A stretch of DNA of 64,000 nt from Cytobacillus oceanisediminis. GTDB lineage: Bacteria; Bacillota; Bacilli; Bacillales; Cytobacillaceae. Shown one piece after another: positions 46,002 through 56,362 of this stretch. Under the pieces are notes generated by a model. It was not told the DNA's origin. It saw only the letters and a list, made by a program, of their open reading frames with translations, and searched no databases. Location: assembly GCF_007830235.1 (NCBI RefSeq), contig NZ_VLKI01000020.1, positions 1-64,000 of the forward strand, read 5' to 3'. Within the stretch, counting starts at the first letter, position 1. Every line of letters begins with the position of its first letter. A program made the translations under genes and the position numbers.

Positions 46002-46016
46002 ACTGAATTTGAATTT

Positions 46017-46051
46017 AGGCTGGTCCGCCGGAAACGAGGGCCAGCTTTTTT
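46017..46051 (+). terminator. Intrinsic terminator after yrzQ
   Basis: GCTGGTCC pairs with GGGCCAGC (one G-T pair) and is followed by TTTTTT. Confidence 0.8.
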
Positions 46052-46127
46052 GGTTTTTAGCTTTGGGCAGTCCTCATGCATAATTCCCCAAGAAGCTCTC
46101 ACAATAAAAACAAGGAGGCGGACCCTA

Positions 46128-47210
46128 TTGGATATTCGATTGAAATGGTTTTACCGGCTTGGATTTCTGCTTCTCTTGCTTATTGTCATATTTGTTTTTT
46201 TAAAGCTTCAGGCTTTATGGATGCCTGTTCTGAACATCCTTTTGTCGGTTATTATCCCTTTTATCATTGCAGCTTTTATTACATATCTTTTGCATCCTGT
46301 AGTGGAGAAACTTCATGAAACAGGTCTCCATAGAGGTATAGCCGTTTTTATTATTTACTTTTTGTTTTTTGGGGGTGCGGGCTTTTCTTTATATAAAGGA
46401 ATACCAGCATTTATCCATCAATTAAGGGATCTTGCAGAAAATGCTCCCCAGTTTGCGAATCAATACCGGGGATGGATCGATGTCATACAGGAAAAGACTT
46501 CAACCTGGCCGGATGGTATTCAATCCCGGATTGATGATGGGATTTTTGCAGTGGAGGGGGCATTGGATAAACTGCTTTCAAGGGTTATCAATTCTTTGCT
46601 TAATATATTAAATTATGCTGTGATTATTGCTGTAATTCCCTTTATCTCTTTTTACCTGCTGAAGGATTTTACGATTATGAAGAAGGCGGCCTGGTATTTG
46701 ACGCCAAGGAGATGGAGAAAGGAAGGGGTATTATTCTTGAGGGATATTGATAAGTCCCTTGGAAGTTATATCAGGGGGCAGCTCTTGGTATGTGCAGCAA
46801 TAGGAACGATTTCTTCCCTGCTTTTTTGGGTTTTTGGCATGCGTTATCCGCTCCTGCTCGGCTTAATTATTGGGGTAACCAATATTATCCCATATTTCGG
46901 ACCTATTATTGGAGCAATACCGGCTGTCATCATCGCTTCGACACTTTCTGTTAAAATGATTGTGATTACTGTGGGAATTATTATTGTCCTGCAATTTCTT
47001 GAAGGAAATATACTATCGCCATTAATCGTGGGCAAGAGCCTTCATATGCATCCGCTTTTGATCATGCTGGCTTTGCTGGCGGGGGGAGAGGCAGGAGGGA
47101 TATTGGGGCTGATCATTGCCGTTCCGATTTTGGCTGTCTTGAAAGTGAGCCTCATACATGCCAGAAAACATTTTTCCAAGAGGTCAGAACCAAATATGAC
47201 AGGATCTTAA
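46128..47210 (+). CDS. yrrI: AI-2E/PerM-family permease, YrrI-like
   Basis: The protein has 360 residues from TTG 46128, nine bases after AAGGAGG. The longer frame from 46050 overlaps a terminator. Seven to eight membrane helices are predicted, with an extracytoplasmic coiled domain between helices 3 and 4. Family segments include AVIPFISFYLLKDF and the GVTNIIPYFGPIIGAIPAV segment (core NIIPYFGP). Members export small molecules or exchange Na/H. B. subtilis yrrI precedes alaS, as here. The true substrate is unknown. Confidence 0.88.
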   Translation: MDIRLKWFYRLGFLLLLLIVIFVFLKLQALWMPVLNILLSVIIPFIIAAFITYLLHPVVEKLHETGLHRGIAVFIIYFLFFGGAGFSLYKGIPAFIHQLRDLAENAPQFANQYRGWIDVIQEKTSTWPDGIQSRIDDGIFAVEGALDKLLSRVINSLLNILNYAVIIAVIPFISFYLLKDFTIMKKAAWYLTPRRWRKEGVLFLRDIDKSLGSYIRGQLLVCAAIGTISSLLFWVFGMRYPLLLGLIIGVTNIIPYFGPIIGAIPAVIIASTLSVKMIVITVGIIIVLQFLEGNILSPLIVGKSLHMHPLLIMLALLAGGEAGGILGLIIAVPILAVLKVSLIHARKHFSKRSEPNMTGS

Positions 47211-47218
47211 TGGCTGTA

Positions 47219-47248
47219 TTGACAAGGTTCCTGTAAAGTCGCTATAAT
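47219..47248 (+). promoter_or_regulatory. Sigma-A promoter of the alaS T-box transcript
   Basis: TTGACA (47219-47224), an 18-bp spacer and TATAAT (47243-47248) lie just after the yrrI stop. Confidence 0.85.
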
Positions 47249-47254
47249 GCGTCT

Positions 47255-47556
47255 ATAAAGTTATTTTATTATTGAAAACGTGTAGACGGAATAAGTATGT
47301 TATAGACCATCTGCGTGGATGCGAATAAGTTTTAGCATTCACAAAAGAGAGGGAGTTCCCAGGCTGAAAGAATTCCCAGATGAAGGATAACAGAAAGCTA
47401 ATCCCGAGTGCAGTTAATACCTGCCGTTTATCCGCGTTAAGGATCTGAGAGATGGAACAGAAGCACAAAGCGTGCAGGGCACAAGCGCTCTTTTCCATAA
47501 TCAGGGTGGTACCGCGAGCAAGCTCTCGTCCCTGTCCAGGGATTAGGGCTTTTTTT
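47255..47556 (+). promoter_or_regulatory. T-box riboswitch controlling alaS
   Basis: The conserved T-box AGGGTGGTACCGCG is at 47513-47526. The specifier is probably GCT (Ala) at 47397-47399 in GAAAGCTAATC. Stem I features include GAATAAGTATG and the AGGCTGAAAG distal region. The terminator spans about 47519-47556 (CTCTCGTCCCTG with CAGGGATTAGGG) and ends in TTTTTTT. Uncharged tRNA-Ala should promote read-through. It occupies nearly all of the 406-bp gap before alaS. Confidence 0.93.
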
Positions 47557-47616
47557 GTTGCCTTTTTTTAAGGCATGTGCAAAAACCAGTACATAATATT
47601 TAGGAGGATGGATGAT

Positions 47617-50250
47617 ATGAAACAATTATCAGGTGCAGAAATACGCCGAATGTTTTTAGACTTTTTCAAGGAGAAAGGCCATGCTGTTGAACCCAGCGCA
47701 TCACTTGTTCCGCATGATGACCCTTCCCTGCTTTGGATTAACAGTGGGGTAGCTACCCTTAAAAAGTATTTTGACGGGCGTGTTATTCCTGAAAATCCAA
47801 GGATTACAAATGCGCAAAAGTCAATCCGTACAAACGATATTGAGAATGTCGGCAAGACAGCTAGACACCATACTTTCTTTGAAATGCTCGGGAATTTCTC
47901 GATTGGCGACTATTTTAAAGAGGAAGCAATCATTTGGGCATGGGAGTTCCTGACGGATAAAAATTGGATTGGATTTGATGAAGAAAAACTATCTGTCACG
48001 ATTCACCCGGAAGATGATGAAGCCTTTAAAATATGGCAGGAAAAGGTTGGAGTGCCAGAAGAGAGAATTATCCGCCTGGAAGGCAACTTTTGGGATATCG
48101 GTGAAGGCCCAAGCGGTCCAAATACAGAAATTTTCTATGATCGCGGACCTGAATACGGAGATAACCCTGAGGACCCCGAATTATATCCTGGCGGGGAAAA
48201 TGAACGCTATTTAGAGGTCTGGAACCTTGTATTTTCGGAATTTAACCATAATCCTGATGGTACCTATACACCTCTTCCAAAGAAAAATATTGATACAGGC
48301 ATGGGGCTTGAACGTATGGCATCAGTTGTTCAAAATGTGCCAACTAACTTTGATACAGACTTATTTATGCCGATTATCCGCGGAACAGAGGAAATCTCCG
48401 GCAAGAAATATGGTGCAGGGAAAGAAACAGATGTTGCATTTAAAGTAATTGCCGACCATATCCGTACGGTAGCATTTGCAGTCGGAGACGGTGCACTGCC
48501 TTCAAACGAAGGGCGCGGGTATGTATTGCGGAGACTGCTGCGCCGGGCAGTACGTTATGCAAAGCAAATAAATATTAATGAACCATTCATGTTTGAGCTC
48601 GTTCCTGTAGTAGGTGAAATCATGCAGGACTACTATCCGGAAGTAAAAGAAAAAACAGAGTTCATCCAGAAGGTAATCAAGAACGAAGAAGAGCGTTTCC
48701 ATGAAACACTTCACGAAGGATTAGCCATTCTTTCATCTGTTATAAAGAAAGAGAAGGAGAAAGGAAACGACACGATCCAAGGTGAAGATGTTTTCCGCCT
48801 CTATGATACTTACGGATTCCCGGTTGAACTGACAGAGGAATATGCAGAGGAAGAAGGCATGCAGGTCGACCATGAAGGTTTTGAAAAGGAAATGGAAAGA
48901 CAGCGTGAACGCGCGCGTTCTGCACGGCAGGATGTAGATTCCATGCAAGTTCAAGGCGGCGTATTAGGAGAACTGAAAACGGACAGTAAGTTTGTAGGAT
49001 ATGACAAGCTTCAAACAGAAGCCAAAGTGGCAGCCATTGTTGTTGATGGCCAATTAATTGAAGAAGCACAGACAGGAGAGGAAGTTCAGCTGATTCTTGA
49101 CGTAACGCCATTTTACGCAGAGAGCGGCGGACAGATTGCCGACCAGGGAACGCTTGAAGCAGAGGGTCTAAGAGTTGCCATAAAGGATGTTCAAAAAGCT
49201 CCAAACGGCCAAAATCTGCATAGGGCAGTAGTTCAAGAAGGTACCTTAAAAACTTTTGCATCCGTGTATGCTTCCGTTAATGAGCAAATACGCTCTAAGG
49301 TAATTAAGAATCATACAGCTACACATTTGCTACATCAGGCTTTAAAGGATGTATTGGGCAGCCATGTAAACCAGGCAGGTTCACTAGTTGGTCCGGACCG
49401 CCTGCGCTTTGACTTCTCTCATTTCGGACAAATTACGGCACAAGAACTTGAAAAGATTGAAGCAATCGTTAATGAGCAAATTTGGCAAAGCCTTAATGTT
49501 GATATAGCTTACAAAGGGATCGAAGAAGCAAAGGCAATGGGAGCTATGGCTCTATTCGGTGAGAAGTACGGAAAAATTGTCCGTGTTGTACAGGTAGGAG
49601 ATTACAGCCTTGAGCTTTGCGGAGGATGCCATGTTCCTACTACAGCGGCTATCGGATTGTTTAAGATTCAATCAGAAAGCGGAATTGGGGCAGGGACACG
49701 AAGAATTGAGGCAGTAACAGGTGAAAATGCATACAAGCTGATGAACGACCAGATCAATATTTTGAAAGATGCATCTGGCAAACTTAAATTAAATCCAAAA
49801 GATTTGTCTTCTAGAATTGACTTATTGCTGGGAGAAATTAAACAGCTTCAGCGCGAGAACGAATCATTAGCAGCAAAATTGGGTAATATTGAAGCAGGAA
49901 GCCTTGTATCTAAAGCAAGGGAAATCAATGGCGTAACTGTTCTTGCTGAAAAAGTGCAGGCCGTGGATATGAACAGTCTTCGAAATATGGCTGATGATTT
50001 AAAACAAAAACTGGGATCAGCGGTAGTTGTATTGGGCACCGTAAATGAGGGCAAAGTTAATATTATTGCAGGAGTAACAGAGGACCTGATTAAGAAAGGT
50101 TTCCATGCCGGCAAAGCGGTTAAAGAAGTGGCTTCCCGATGTGGCGGAGGTGGCGGAGGCCGTCCTGATATGGCTCAAGCTGGCGGCAAAGATCCTGAAA
50201 AACTCGAAAGTGCACTGCAATTTGTAGAAGAATGGGTTAAATCCATTTGA
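47617..50250 (+). CDS. alaS: Alanyl-tRNA synthetase
   Basis: The protein has 877 residues from ATG 47617, nine bases after AGGAGG. An ATG at 47608 touches it. The class II catalytic domain has the motif 2 region [19 protein letters not shown] (core [13 protein letters not shown]). The editing domain has the zinc motifs HTATHLLH and CGGCH, and the C-terminal domain is Gly-rich ([16 protein letters not shown]). It charges tRNA-Ala and clears Ser and Gly errors. It is controlled by its T-box leader. It has the length usual for bacilli. Confidence 0.97.
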   Translation: MKQLSGAEIRRMFLDFFKEKGHAVEPSASLVPHDDPSLLWINSGVATLKKYFDGRVIPENPRITNAQKSIRTNDIENVGKTARHHTFFEMLGNFSIGDYFKEEAIIWAWEFLTDKNWIGFDEEKLSVTIHPEDDEAFKIWQEKVGVPEERIIRLEGNFWDIGEGPSGPNTEIFYDRGPEYGDNPEDPELYPGGENERYLEVWNLVFSEFNHNPDGTYTPLPKKNIDTGMGLERMASVVQNVPTNFDTDLFMPIIRGTEEISGKKYGAGKETDVAFKVIADHIRTVAFAVGDGALPSNEGRGYVLRRLLRRAVRYAKQININEPFMFELVPVVGEIMQDYYPEVKEKTEFIQKVIKNEEERFHETLHEGLAILSSVIKKEKEKGNDTIQGEDVFRLYDTYGFPVELTEEYAEEEGMQVDHEGFEKEMERQRERARSARQDVDSMQVQGGVLGELKTDSKFVGYDKLQTEAKVAAIVVDGQLIEEAQTGEEVQLILDVTPFYAESGGQIADQGTLEAEGLRVAIKDVQKAPNGQNLHRAVVQEGTLKTFASVYASVNEQIRSKVIKNHTATHLLHQALKDVLGSHVNQAGSLVGPDRLRFDFSHFGQITAQELEKIEAIVNEQIWQSLNVDIAYKGIEEAKAMGAMALFGEKYGKIVRVVQVGDYSLELCGGCHVPTTAAIGLFKIQSESGIGAGTRRIEAVTGENAYKLMNDQINILKDASGKLKLNPKDLSSRIDLLLGEIKQLQRENESLAAKLGNIEAGSLVSKAREINGVTVLAEKVQAVDMNSLRNMADDLKQKLGSAVVVLGTVNEGKVNIIAGVTEDLIKKGFHAGKAVKEVASRCGGGGGGRPDMAQAGGKDPEKLESALQFVEEWVKSI

Positions 50251-50523
50251 TATCCCGGAAAAGTAGTGTAAAATGTAGGTAACCAAGAGAGATTGTTCAA
50301 AATCAGGAAATGACAGCTTGTTCTTCACTATGTTTTCCTGTCCGGAACAAAATCATTAATGATCGCTCTGTATTTTCAAGCGGCTTCAACAGGCCAAACC
50401 GTTATGAAGAGGCATGGATATTTAATAGCTGACAAGCTGGGCGCCGGACAATGAAATCGTGGAAACAAATCCGGTGGAATTAGGCTAACCTAACCCTTCA
50501 TACAGAAAAGCGAGGTGTAAGAA

Positions 50524-50790
50524 ATGAGCTCATTTGATAAAACAATGAGGTTCAATTTTCCTGAAGAACCAATCGAACAAGATGTGAATGAAGTCCTTTT
50601 TCAGGTTTATGGCGCGCTTCAGGAAAAAGGGTATAACCCGATTAACCAAATTGTCGGTTACCTGTTGTCCGGGGATCCAGCCTACATTCCCCGCCATAAG
50701 GATGCACGCAATATTATCCGCAAGCTCGAACGGGACGAGATCATCGAAGAATTGGTTAAATCATACTTAAAACAGCAGCGTGAGGGATAA
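50524..50790 (+). CDS. ireB: IreB family regulatory phosphoprotein (YrzL)
   Basis: The 88-residue protein starts at ATG 50524 after GCGAGGTG. It matches the UPF0297/IreB family throughout, including [16 protein letters not shown] and [21 protein letters not shown] (core GDPAYIPRH). In Enterococcus IreB is phosphorylated by the PASTA kinase IreK and affects cephalosporin resistance, and Bacillus members are less studied. The Thr residue near the N terminus in DKTMRF is the likely phosphorylation region. It is in an operon with ruvX, two bases downstream, and yrzB, as in B. subtilis. Confidence 0.93.
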   Translation: MSSFDKTMRFNFPEEPIEQDVNEVLFQVYGALQEKGYNPINQIVGYLLSGDPAYIPRHKDARNIIRKLERDEIIEELVKSYLKQQREG

Positions 50791-50792
50791 AC

Positions 50793-51209
50793 ATGCGGAC
50801 TATGGGATTGGATGTCGGCTCTAAAACAGTCGGTGTCGCTCTAAGTGATGCGCTGGGATGGACAGCGCAGGGCTTGGAAACCATCAAAATCAACGAAGAA
50901 GAAAAAAAGTTTGGTTTTGAAAGAATTGGTGAAATAATAAAAGAGCATGAAGTCAGTAAAATTGTCGTCGGCTTGCCTAAAAACATGAATGGAACCATTG
51001 GTCCGCGCGGAGAGGCAAGCGAGTTCTATGCTTCAGAGCTGGAAAAATTATTTGGCCTGCCAGTTGTGCTATGGGACGAGCGTTTATCAACAATGGCAGC
51101 TGAAAGAGTTTTGCTTGAAGCTGATGTGAGCCGCAAAAAACGGAAAAAGGTCATTGATAAAATGGCAGCCGTCATGATTTTACAAGGCTTTTTAAATAGC
51201 CAAATATAA
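50793..51209 (+). CDS. yqgF: YqgF/RuvX family putative Holliday junction resolvase / pre-16S rRNA nuclease
   Basis: The 138-residue RNase H-fold protein has the active-site Asp in [16 protein letters not shown], and further acidic residues in [26 protein letters not shown] and [13 protein letters not shown]. The E. coli homologue takes part in 16S rRNA 5' maturation, and a Holliday junction role is suggested by the fold. It starts two bases after ireB and is followed by yrzB. In B. subtilis it is yrrK. Confidence 0.94.
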   Translation: MRTMGLDVGSKTVGVALSDALGWTAQGLETIKINEEEKKFGFERIGEIIKEHEVSKIVVGLPKNMNGTIGPRGEASEFYASELEKLFGLPVVLWDERLSTMAAERVLLEADVSRKKRKKVIDKMAAVMILQGFLNSQI

Positions 51210-51222
51210 TGAGGTGAAAAGA

Positions 51223-51507
51223 ATGAACCACGGAGACAACAACATTACAGTAATTGATGAAGAAGGCAACGAACAGCTGTGTGAAGTATTGTTCACATTT
51301 GATTCTGATGAATTCGGAAAATCATATGTCCTTTACTATCCAGTTGGGGCAGATGAAAATGATGACGAAGAAATAGAAATCCACGCATCTGCTTTCAGTC
51401 CAAGCGAAGACAGCAAGGACGGAGAATTGCAGCCAATCGAAACAGAAGAGGAATGGGACTTGATTGAAGAAATGCTTAACACATTCCTTGAAGAGCAAGA
51501 AGACTAA
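51223..51507 (+). CDS. yrzB: DUF1292 family acidic protein, YrzB-like
   Basis: The protein has 94 residues from ATG 51223 after GAGGTGAAAAG. It is very acidic, especially at the C terminus ([20 protein letters not shown] core [11 protein letters not shown]), with the family segment [24 protein letters not shown]. It is conserved with ireB and yqgF in Firmicutes, usually in that order. Function unknown. A strong terminator follows directly and a mobile element is inserted in its T-tract. Confidence 0.88.
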   Translation: MNHGDNNITVIDEEGNEQLCEVLFTFDSDEFGKSYVLYYPVGADENDDEEIEIHASAFSPSEDSKDGELQPIETEEEWDLIEEMLNTFLEEQED

Positions 51508-51537
51508 AAAACTGGCCTGCGGGCCGGTTTTTTTATT
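51508..51537 (+). terminator. Intrinsic terminator after yrzB
   Basis: AAACTGGCC pairs with GGGCCGGTTT across TGC, with a run of T that includes the target site of the adjoining element. Confidence 0.88.
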
Positions 51538-51538
51538 T

Positions 51539-51778
51539 GGCTATGGTAAAGCTATTGTTGATTTTGGCACTTTGTGATTGGAGTGGAAAGCGCGAGACTG
51601 CTCGAAAACGCATATATTTCCTTCGTGTGGTGTTTATTCGAGGATGCTGGTTCAATGGTCCTGCGTGAAAAGCTGGCCAAAGGGAGACCCCGTATGCGCT
51701 TCATACGCGGAGGAGGCTGCCGACCGCCAGCGGTAAGCGAGCGCTGAAGCGGAAATCAAAAGGCAAGTTTTCAGAGCT
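51539..51778 (+). mobile_element. MITE-like element, full copy 3
   Basis: It begins GGCTATGGTAAAGC and ends TTTTCAGAGCT. Flanks TTTTATTT (51531-51538) and TTTCATTT (51779-51786) match at seven of eight bases. Internal landmarks (GATTGGAGTGGA, GGGAGACCCCGTATGCGC, GCGGAAATCAAAAGGC) match the other copies with point changes. The rest of the 51779-52038 gap is AT-rich with a TATAAT-like -10 near 51875 for mltG. Confidence 0.75.
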
Positions 51779-52038
51779 TTTCATTTATGGCGGATTTATA
51801 ATATGTTTATGGGGAAAATTGGCGAATTATATGGTTTTTTGTTATATCCTGCGACTTCAAAATGAAAATATAGTATAATAATCCGAGATGTATAGAAAAC
51901 AAAGAGAACTATACGCAGTTTTTCTTAGGCCTGTTGGCAAACATACCGGCTGATTTTTACTGGGAAATATAAGAGATCAGGATATAGCCTGTCTTTTGCA
52001 TTATATAGCCAACGTCTATGGAACGGAGGGGATTTGTA

Positions 52039-53172
52039 ATGTCGACAGAAGAGAAAAAAGGAAAGAAGGAAGTCATCCGCGAGAAAATGATAGAGCGGCA
52101 AAGTGAAGCGAAAGTTGTCCGGAAAATTGTCCTGATTGTTGCCATTATTTTATTAATTTCAGCTGTTGCGGTTATCGGCGGAGGTTATTTTTATATTAAT
52201 TCTGCTTTAAAGCCTGTTGATCCGGAAAGCGATCGGCAAAAGAAAGTGGAGATTCCCATTGGTTCCTCTGTTACAGGAATCGCAAATATTCTTGAGGAAA
52301 ATGGAATCATAAAAGATGCCCGGGTTTTTAAATATTATGTGAAATTTAAAAATGAAGCAGGATTTATGGCTGGAGAATATAAATTGAAGCCTTCCATGAC
52401 TATGCCGGAAATTCTGGACAGTTTAAAAACAGGGAAAGTCATGGAGGAGCTGGCCTTTAAGATCACCATTCCAGAAGGGAAACAGCTTGAGCAGATCGCC
52501 GGCATAATTGGCGAAAAAGTTGACCAGAAGCCTGAAGATGTCTTCAAGAAGCTTAATGATAAGGCTTTTGTGGAATCTTTAATGGCTGAATATCCCAATT
52601 TGCTTACAGAAGAAATTCTTGCAGAAAATGTTAAATATCCTTTGGAGGGATATTTATTTCCTGCAACATACCCTTTCTATAAAGAAGACCCGACATTAGA
52701 AGAGGTTGTAAAAGTAATGCTTGATAAAACACAATCAGTCATCAATGAGTATCGTGGAGATATGGAACAGCAGGAATTCACTCCACATAAATTATTGACA
52801 ATGGCTTCGCTGATCGAGGAAGAAGCAACAGAAAAAGTTGACCGCGACCAGATTGCCAGTGTGTTTTATAATCGGATAGAAACGGGCATGCCGCTGCAGA
52901 CAGACCCAACTGTCCTTTATGCCCAGGGAGAACACAAATCAAGGGTTCTATATAAAGACTTGGAGATTGACTCTCCATACAACACATATAAGTATCCAGG
53001 CCTGACACCAGGACCTATTGCAAATGCCGGGGTTTCATCTATTGAAGCAGCATTGCTGCCGGCCAAAACGGATTACTTATACTTCCTTGCCACATCTACA
53101 GGAGATGTCTTATTCTCTAAGACACTTGATGAACATAATCAAAAGAAATCACAGCATATTACTAACAATTAA
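52039..53172 (+). CDS. mltG: Endolytic murein transglycosylase MltG
   Basis: The protein has 377 residues from ATG 52039, eight bases after GGAGGGG. A cytoplasmic basic N terminus (residues 1-35) is followed by one membrane helix (36-60) and an extracytoplasmic YceG domain with an N-terminal LysM-like subdomain. The catalytic Glu is in MASLIEEEATEK, and the substrate motif YNTYKYPGLTPGPIANAG is intact. MltG cuts nascent glycan strands and is thought to set their length. In B. subtilis it is yrrL. A hairpin terminator follows. Confidence 0.94.
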   Translation: MSTEEKKGKKEVIREKMIERQSEAKVVRKIVLIVAIILLISAVAVIGGGYFYINSALKPVDPESDRQKKVEIPIGSSVTGIANILEENGIIKDARVFKYYVKFKNEAGFMAGEYKLKPSMTMPEILDSLKTGKVMEELAFKITIPEGKQLEQIAGIIGEKVDQKPEDVFKKLNDKAFVESLMAEYPNLLTEEILAENVKYPLEGYLFPATYPFYKEDPTLEEVVKVMLDKTQSVINEYRGDMEQQEFTPHKLLTMASLIEEEATEKVDRDQIASVFYNRIETGMPLQTDPTVLYAQGEHKSRVLYKDLEIDSPYNTYKYPGLTPGPIANAGVSSIEAALLPAKTDYLYFLATSTGDVLFSKTLDEHNQKKSQHITNN

Positions 53173-53179
53173 GATGCAA

Positions 53180-53216
53180 TAAAAGGGGAACGCTGGAATA
53201 TAGCATTCCCCTTTTA
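53180..53216 (+). terminator. Intrinsic terminator after mltG
   Basis: AAAAGGGGAA pairs with TTCCCCTTTT, with an inner GCT-AGC pair. Confidence 0.85.
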
Positions 53217-53455
53217 TTTATGGTAAAATAGATCAGGTGTTTTAATAGAGCATTGCAATAGCGTGAATCACGGACAAGCATGGATTAAGGCTCAGGCAGC
53301 CGGAATGCAGGACTGCGCATTTTGACATCCTATCTGTGAACGCTATTTTTTCATGTCTAAATCGAAAAGCGTAGAGCGCCCGCTTAAAAAGGAAGAGCGG
53401 GTTTCTCTTCGCTGATAATATATTAAAATCCATAACGGATTGAGGTGATGCCAGC

Positions 53456-54094
53456 TTGATGAATGATAAGCTGCATGCATATATAGAGGAAATAATACCG
53501 GAAAGGCCGGAATTGTTAAGCAAAATGGAGCACTTTGCCAAAGAACATAATGTGCCAATTATGGAGCTGGCAGGAATAGAGGCGATGCTTCAGCTTTTGC
53601 GCATACAAAAGCCGAAAATGATATTAGAAGTAGGAACAGCAATTGGCTATTCAGCACTCAGAATGGCATATGCACTGCCTGAAAGTAAAATTGTCACGAT
53701 TGAACGGGATGCTGAACGCTATCAGCTTGCCGAGCAGTATATAAATGAGTCGTGTAAAAATGGGCAAATCCTGATTATAAAAGGAGATGCTCTGGAAGTC
53801 GAGGAAGACGTTAAGAAACATGGCTTATATGATGCCATTTTTATTGATGCGGCAAAAGGTCAATATCAGCGCTTTTTTGAAATGTATTCCCGCTATCTTG
53901 CCAAGGATGGAATGATTATTACAGATAATGTCCTTTTTAAGGGCCTTGTGTGTGAGCCGGAAATCGAGAATAAGCGAATCCGAAATCTGGTAAAAAAGAT
54001 TGATGGTTTTAATAAATGGTTAATGAGTCATCCTGAATACTACACAGTCATACTGCCTGTAGGGGACGGAGTGGCAATTAGTAAAAAGAGGTGA
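53456..54094 (+). CDS. trmR: tRNA 5-hydroxyuridine-34 O-methyltransferase TrmR
   Basis: The 212-residue SAM-dependent methyltransferase starts at TTG 53456 (or ATG 53459) after GAGGTG. Motif I is ILEVGTAIGYSALRMA, with IERD for the ribose contact and the metal-site Asp in IFIDAAKGQY and TDNVLFKG. In B. subtilis YrrM/TrmR methylates 5-hydroxyuridine at tRNA position 34 to give 5-methoxyuridine. The following yrrN and yrrO homologues make the hydroxyuridine, so the three genes form a pathway unit. It overlaps the ribosome site of yrrN. Confidence 0.92.
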   Translation: MMNDKLHAYIEEIIPERPELLSKMEHFAKEHNVPIMELAGIEAMLQLLRIQKPKMILEVGTAIGYSALRMAYALPESKIVTIERDAERYQLAEQYINESCKNGQILIIKGDALEVEEDVKKHGLYDAIFIDAAKGQYQRFFEMYSRYLAKDGMIITDNVLFKGLVCEPEIENKRIRNLVKKIDGFNKWLMSHPEYYTVILPVGDGVAISKKR

Positions 54095-54099
54095 AAGAA

Positions 54100-55029
54100 A
54101 TGAAAAAACCTGAACTGTTAGTGACACCAATGAGTATTGAAGATATTCTTCCATTAGCTTCTGCTGGTGCCGACGCCTTTGTGGTTGGAGAACAGCGATA
54201 CGGCTTGCGGCTTGCAGGTGAGTTTTCAAAAGAAGATATTAAAAAAGCTGTGGAAATCGCACATGGGCATGGAAAAAAAGTATATGTAGCCATGAATGCA
54301 TTATTCCACAATGATAAAGTGCCAGAGCTTGAGGGATATATCAGCTTTTTAAAAGATATAAAAGCTGATGCGATTATCTTTGGTGATCCAGCTGTATTAA
54401 TGGCTGCCCGTTCTGCTGCACCTGACATGAAGCTACATTGGAATACTGAAACGACAGCCACAAACTGGTATACATGTAACTACTGGGGCCGAAAAGGTGC
54501 AACCCGTGCTATTCTTGCACGGGAAATTAACATGGATGCCATCATTGAAATAAAAGAAAATGCAGAAGTTGAAATTGAAGTGCAGGTTCACGGTATGACA
54601 GCGATGTTCCAATCCAAGCGTTCCCTTCTTGGAAATTATTATGAATATCAGGGGAAGGCAATGGAAGTAGAGAATCGCAAACAGGAAAAGAATATGTTCC
54701 TTCATGATAAAGAACGTGAAAATAAATATCCGATTTTCGAGGACGAAAATGGCACTCATATTATGAGCCCAAATGATATCTGCATTATTGATGAACTGCA
54801 GGATATGATGGAAGCAGGTATTGATTCCTTTAAAATTGATGGGGTATTAAAGAGCCCCGGATATATTATTGAAGTTACAAAACTATATAGAAAAGCAATC
54901 GATACTTGTGCAGAAGACCCGGATCAATATGATGAAATAAAAGATGATCTTTTAGCAGAAATTGAAAAGATTCAGCCGTCTAACCGCCCGCTTGATACAG
55001 GGTTCTTCTTCAAAGAAACAGTATATTAA
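54100..55029 (+). CDS. yrrN: Peptidase U32 family protein YrrN, tRNA hydroxylation factor
   Basis: The protein has 309 residues from ATG 54100, after AAAGAGG. A GTG at 54091 overlaps that site. It has the U32 fold, with ELLVTPMSIEDILPLASAGADAFVVG and the C-terminal FKIDGVLKSPGYIIEV. It lacks the cluster of cysteines seen in yrrO, so it is probably the non-catalytic partner. In B. subtilis YrrN/YrrO (TrhP-type proteins) are required for prephenate-dependent ho5U34 formation in tRNA. Stop and neighbouring start are separated by 60 bp. Confidence 0.9.
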   Translation: MKKPELLVTPMSIEDILPLASAGADAFVVGEQRYGLRLAGEFSKEDIKKAVEIAHGHGKKVYVAMNALFHNDKVPELEGYISFLKDIKADAIIFGDPAVLMAARSAAPDMKLHWNTETTATNWYTCNYWGRKGATRAILAREINMDAIIEIKENAEVEIEVQVHGMTAMFQSKRSLLGNYYEYQGKAMEVENRKQEKNMFLHDKERENKYPIFEDENGTHIMSPNDICIIDELQDMMEAGIDSFKIDGVLKSPGYIIEVTKLYRKAIDTCAEDPDQYDEIKDDLLAEIEKIQPSNRPLDTGFFFKETVY

Positions 55030-55089
55030 TCTGCTAGCTGGACAGCGATAGTGATTTAAATAAAACAATAAGAAAGAGGAGGCAGCTTT

Positions 55090-56358
55090 ATGACAGCGGT
55101 AAAAGATAATATTTCCGAAATTGTCAATGGCAAAAGGGTTATTGTAAAGAAGCCTGAATTGCTTGCTCCGGCAGGAAACCTTGAGAAGCTGAAAATTGCC
55201 GTGCACTATGGTGCTGACGCTGTGTTTATTGGCGGTCAGGAATACGGGCTGCGTTCAAACGCCGGCAATTTCACTTTCGAGGAAATGAAAGAAGGCGTTG
55301 AGTTCGCCAAAAAATATGGAGCAAAGATTTATGTTACAACAAATATTTTTGCGCATAACGAAAATATTGATGGCCTGGAGGATTACCTTCTTGGACTTAA
55401 AGAAGCGGGCGTTGCAGGAATTATTGTAGCCGATCCGCTAATTATTGAAACATGCCGCCGTGTTGCTCCTGAAATCGAAGTGCATTTAAGCACACAGCAA
55501 TCCTTGTCCAACTGGAAAGCTGTCCAGTTCTGGAAGGAAGAAGGCTTGGAGCGTGTCGTTCTTGCTCGTGAAACAAGTGCAGAAGAAATCAAAGAAATGA
55601 AGGAAAAGGTTGATATTGAAATCGAAACTTTCATTCATGGTGCAATGTGTATTGCCTATTCAGGACGCTGTACGCTCAGCAACCATATGACAGCCCGTGA
55701 CTCTAACCGTGGCGGCTGCTGCCAGTCATGCCGCTGGGATTATGATTTGTATCAGCTGGAGGGAGAAAATGAGGTTCCTTTATATAGGGAAGGGGATGCT
55801 CCTTTCGCCATGAGCCCTAAAGATTTAAAGTTAATCGAATCCATTCCGCGCATGATCGAATTGGGAATCGATAGCCTGAAAATTGAAGGGCGAATGAAAT
55901 CCATCCATTATATTGCAACGGTTGTAAGTGTTTACCGGAAAGTTATTGATGCCTATTGTGCAGATCCTGAAAACTTTAAAATTAAGCAGGAATGGCTTGA
56001 AGAATTGGACAAGTGCGCTAATCGTGAAACTGCTCCTGCCTTCTTTGAAGGGGTTCCGGGGTATAAAGAGCAAATGTTTGGAAATCATAGCAAAAAGACG
56101 AATTTTGATTTCGTTGGTTTAGTCCTGGATTACAACCCAGAGACACAGATGGTTACCCTTCAGCAGCGAAATAATTTTAAACCTGGGCAGGAAGTGGAGT
56201 TTTTCGGTCCGGAAATTACGAGCTTTACACAAGTCATCGATAAAATCTGGGATGAAAAAGGCAATGAATTGGATGCAGCACGCCACCCGCTCCAAATTGT
56301 TGAATTCAAGGTTGAAAAGCCGGTATACCCTAACAACATGATGCGGAAGGAGCTCTAA
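55090..56358 (+). CDS. yrrO: Peptidase U32 family protein YrrO, tRNA hydroxylation factor
   Basis: The protein has 422 residues from ATG 55090 after AGAGGAGGC. It has a U32 domain with [27 protein letters not shown] (core LAPAGN), and the signature [22 protein letters not shown]. Cysteines C187, C194, C210, C211 and C214 are positioned to hold an iron-sulfur cluster, as proposed for TrhP. The C-terminal extra domain is the usual U32_C barrel. It acts with YrrN to form 5-hydroxyuridine 34 in tRNA. The udk start lies four bases after the stop. Confidence 0.93.
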   Translation: MTAVKDNISEIVNGKRVIVKKPELLAPAGNLEKLKIAVHYGADAVFIGGQEYGLRSNAGNFTFEEMKEGVEFAKKYGAKIYVTTNIFAHNENIDGLEDYLLGLKEAGVAGIIVADPLIIETCRRVAPEIEVHLSTQQSLSNWKAVQFWKEEGLERVVLARETSAEEIKEMKEKVDIEIETFIHGAMCIAYSGRCTLSNHMTARDSNRGGCCQSCRWDYDLYQLEGENEVPLYREGDAPFAMSPKDLKLIESIPRMIELGIDSLKIEGRMKSIHYIATVVSVYRKVIDAYCADPENFKIKQEWLEELDKCANRETAPAFFEGVPGYKEQMFGNHSKKTNFDFVGLVLDYNPETQMVTLQQRNNFKPGQEVEFFGPEITSFTQVIDKIWDEKGNELDAARHPLQIVEFKVEKPVYPNNMMRKEL

Positions 56359-56362
56359 CCAA

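Noticed and set aside
50251-50523. Non-coding RNA or riboswitch before ireB
   Set aside because: Only weak inverted repeats (CAGGAAA/TTTCCTG, CCGGA/TCCGG) are visible, and no family consensus or terminator is present.
53221-53455. Regulatory element between mltG and trmR
   Set aside because: A CCCGCT-AGCGGG hairpin near 53386-53406 is the only structure. It is too little to call.
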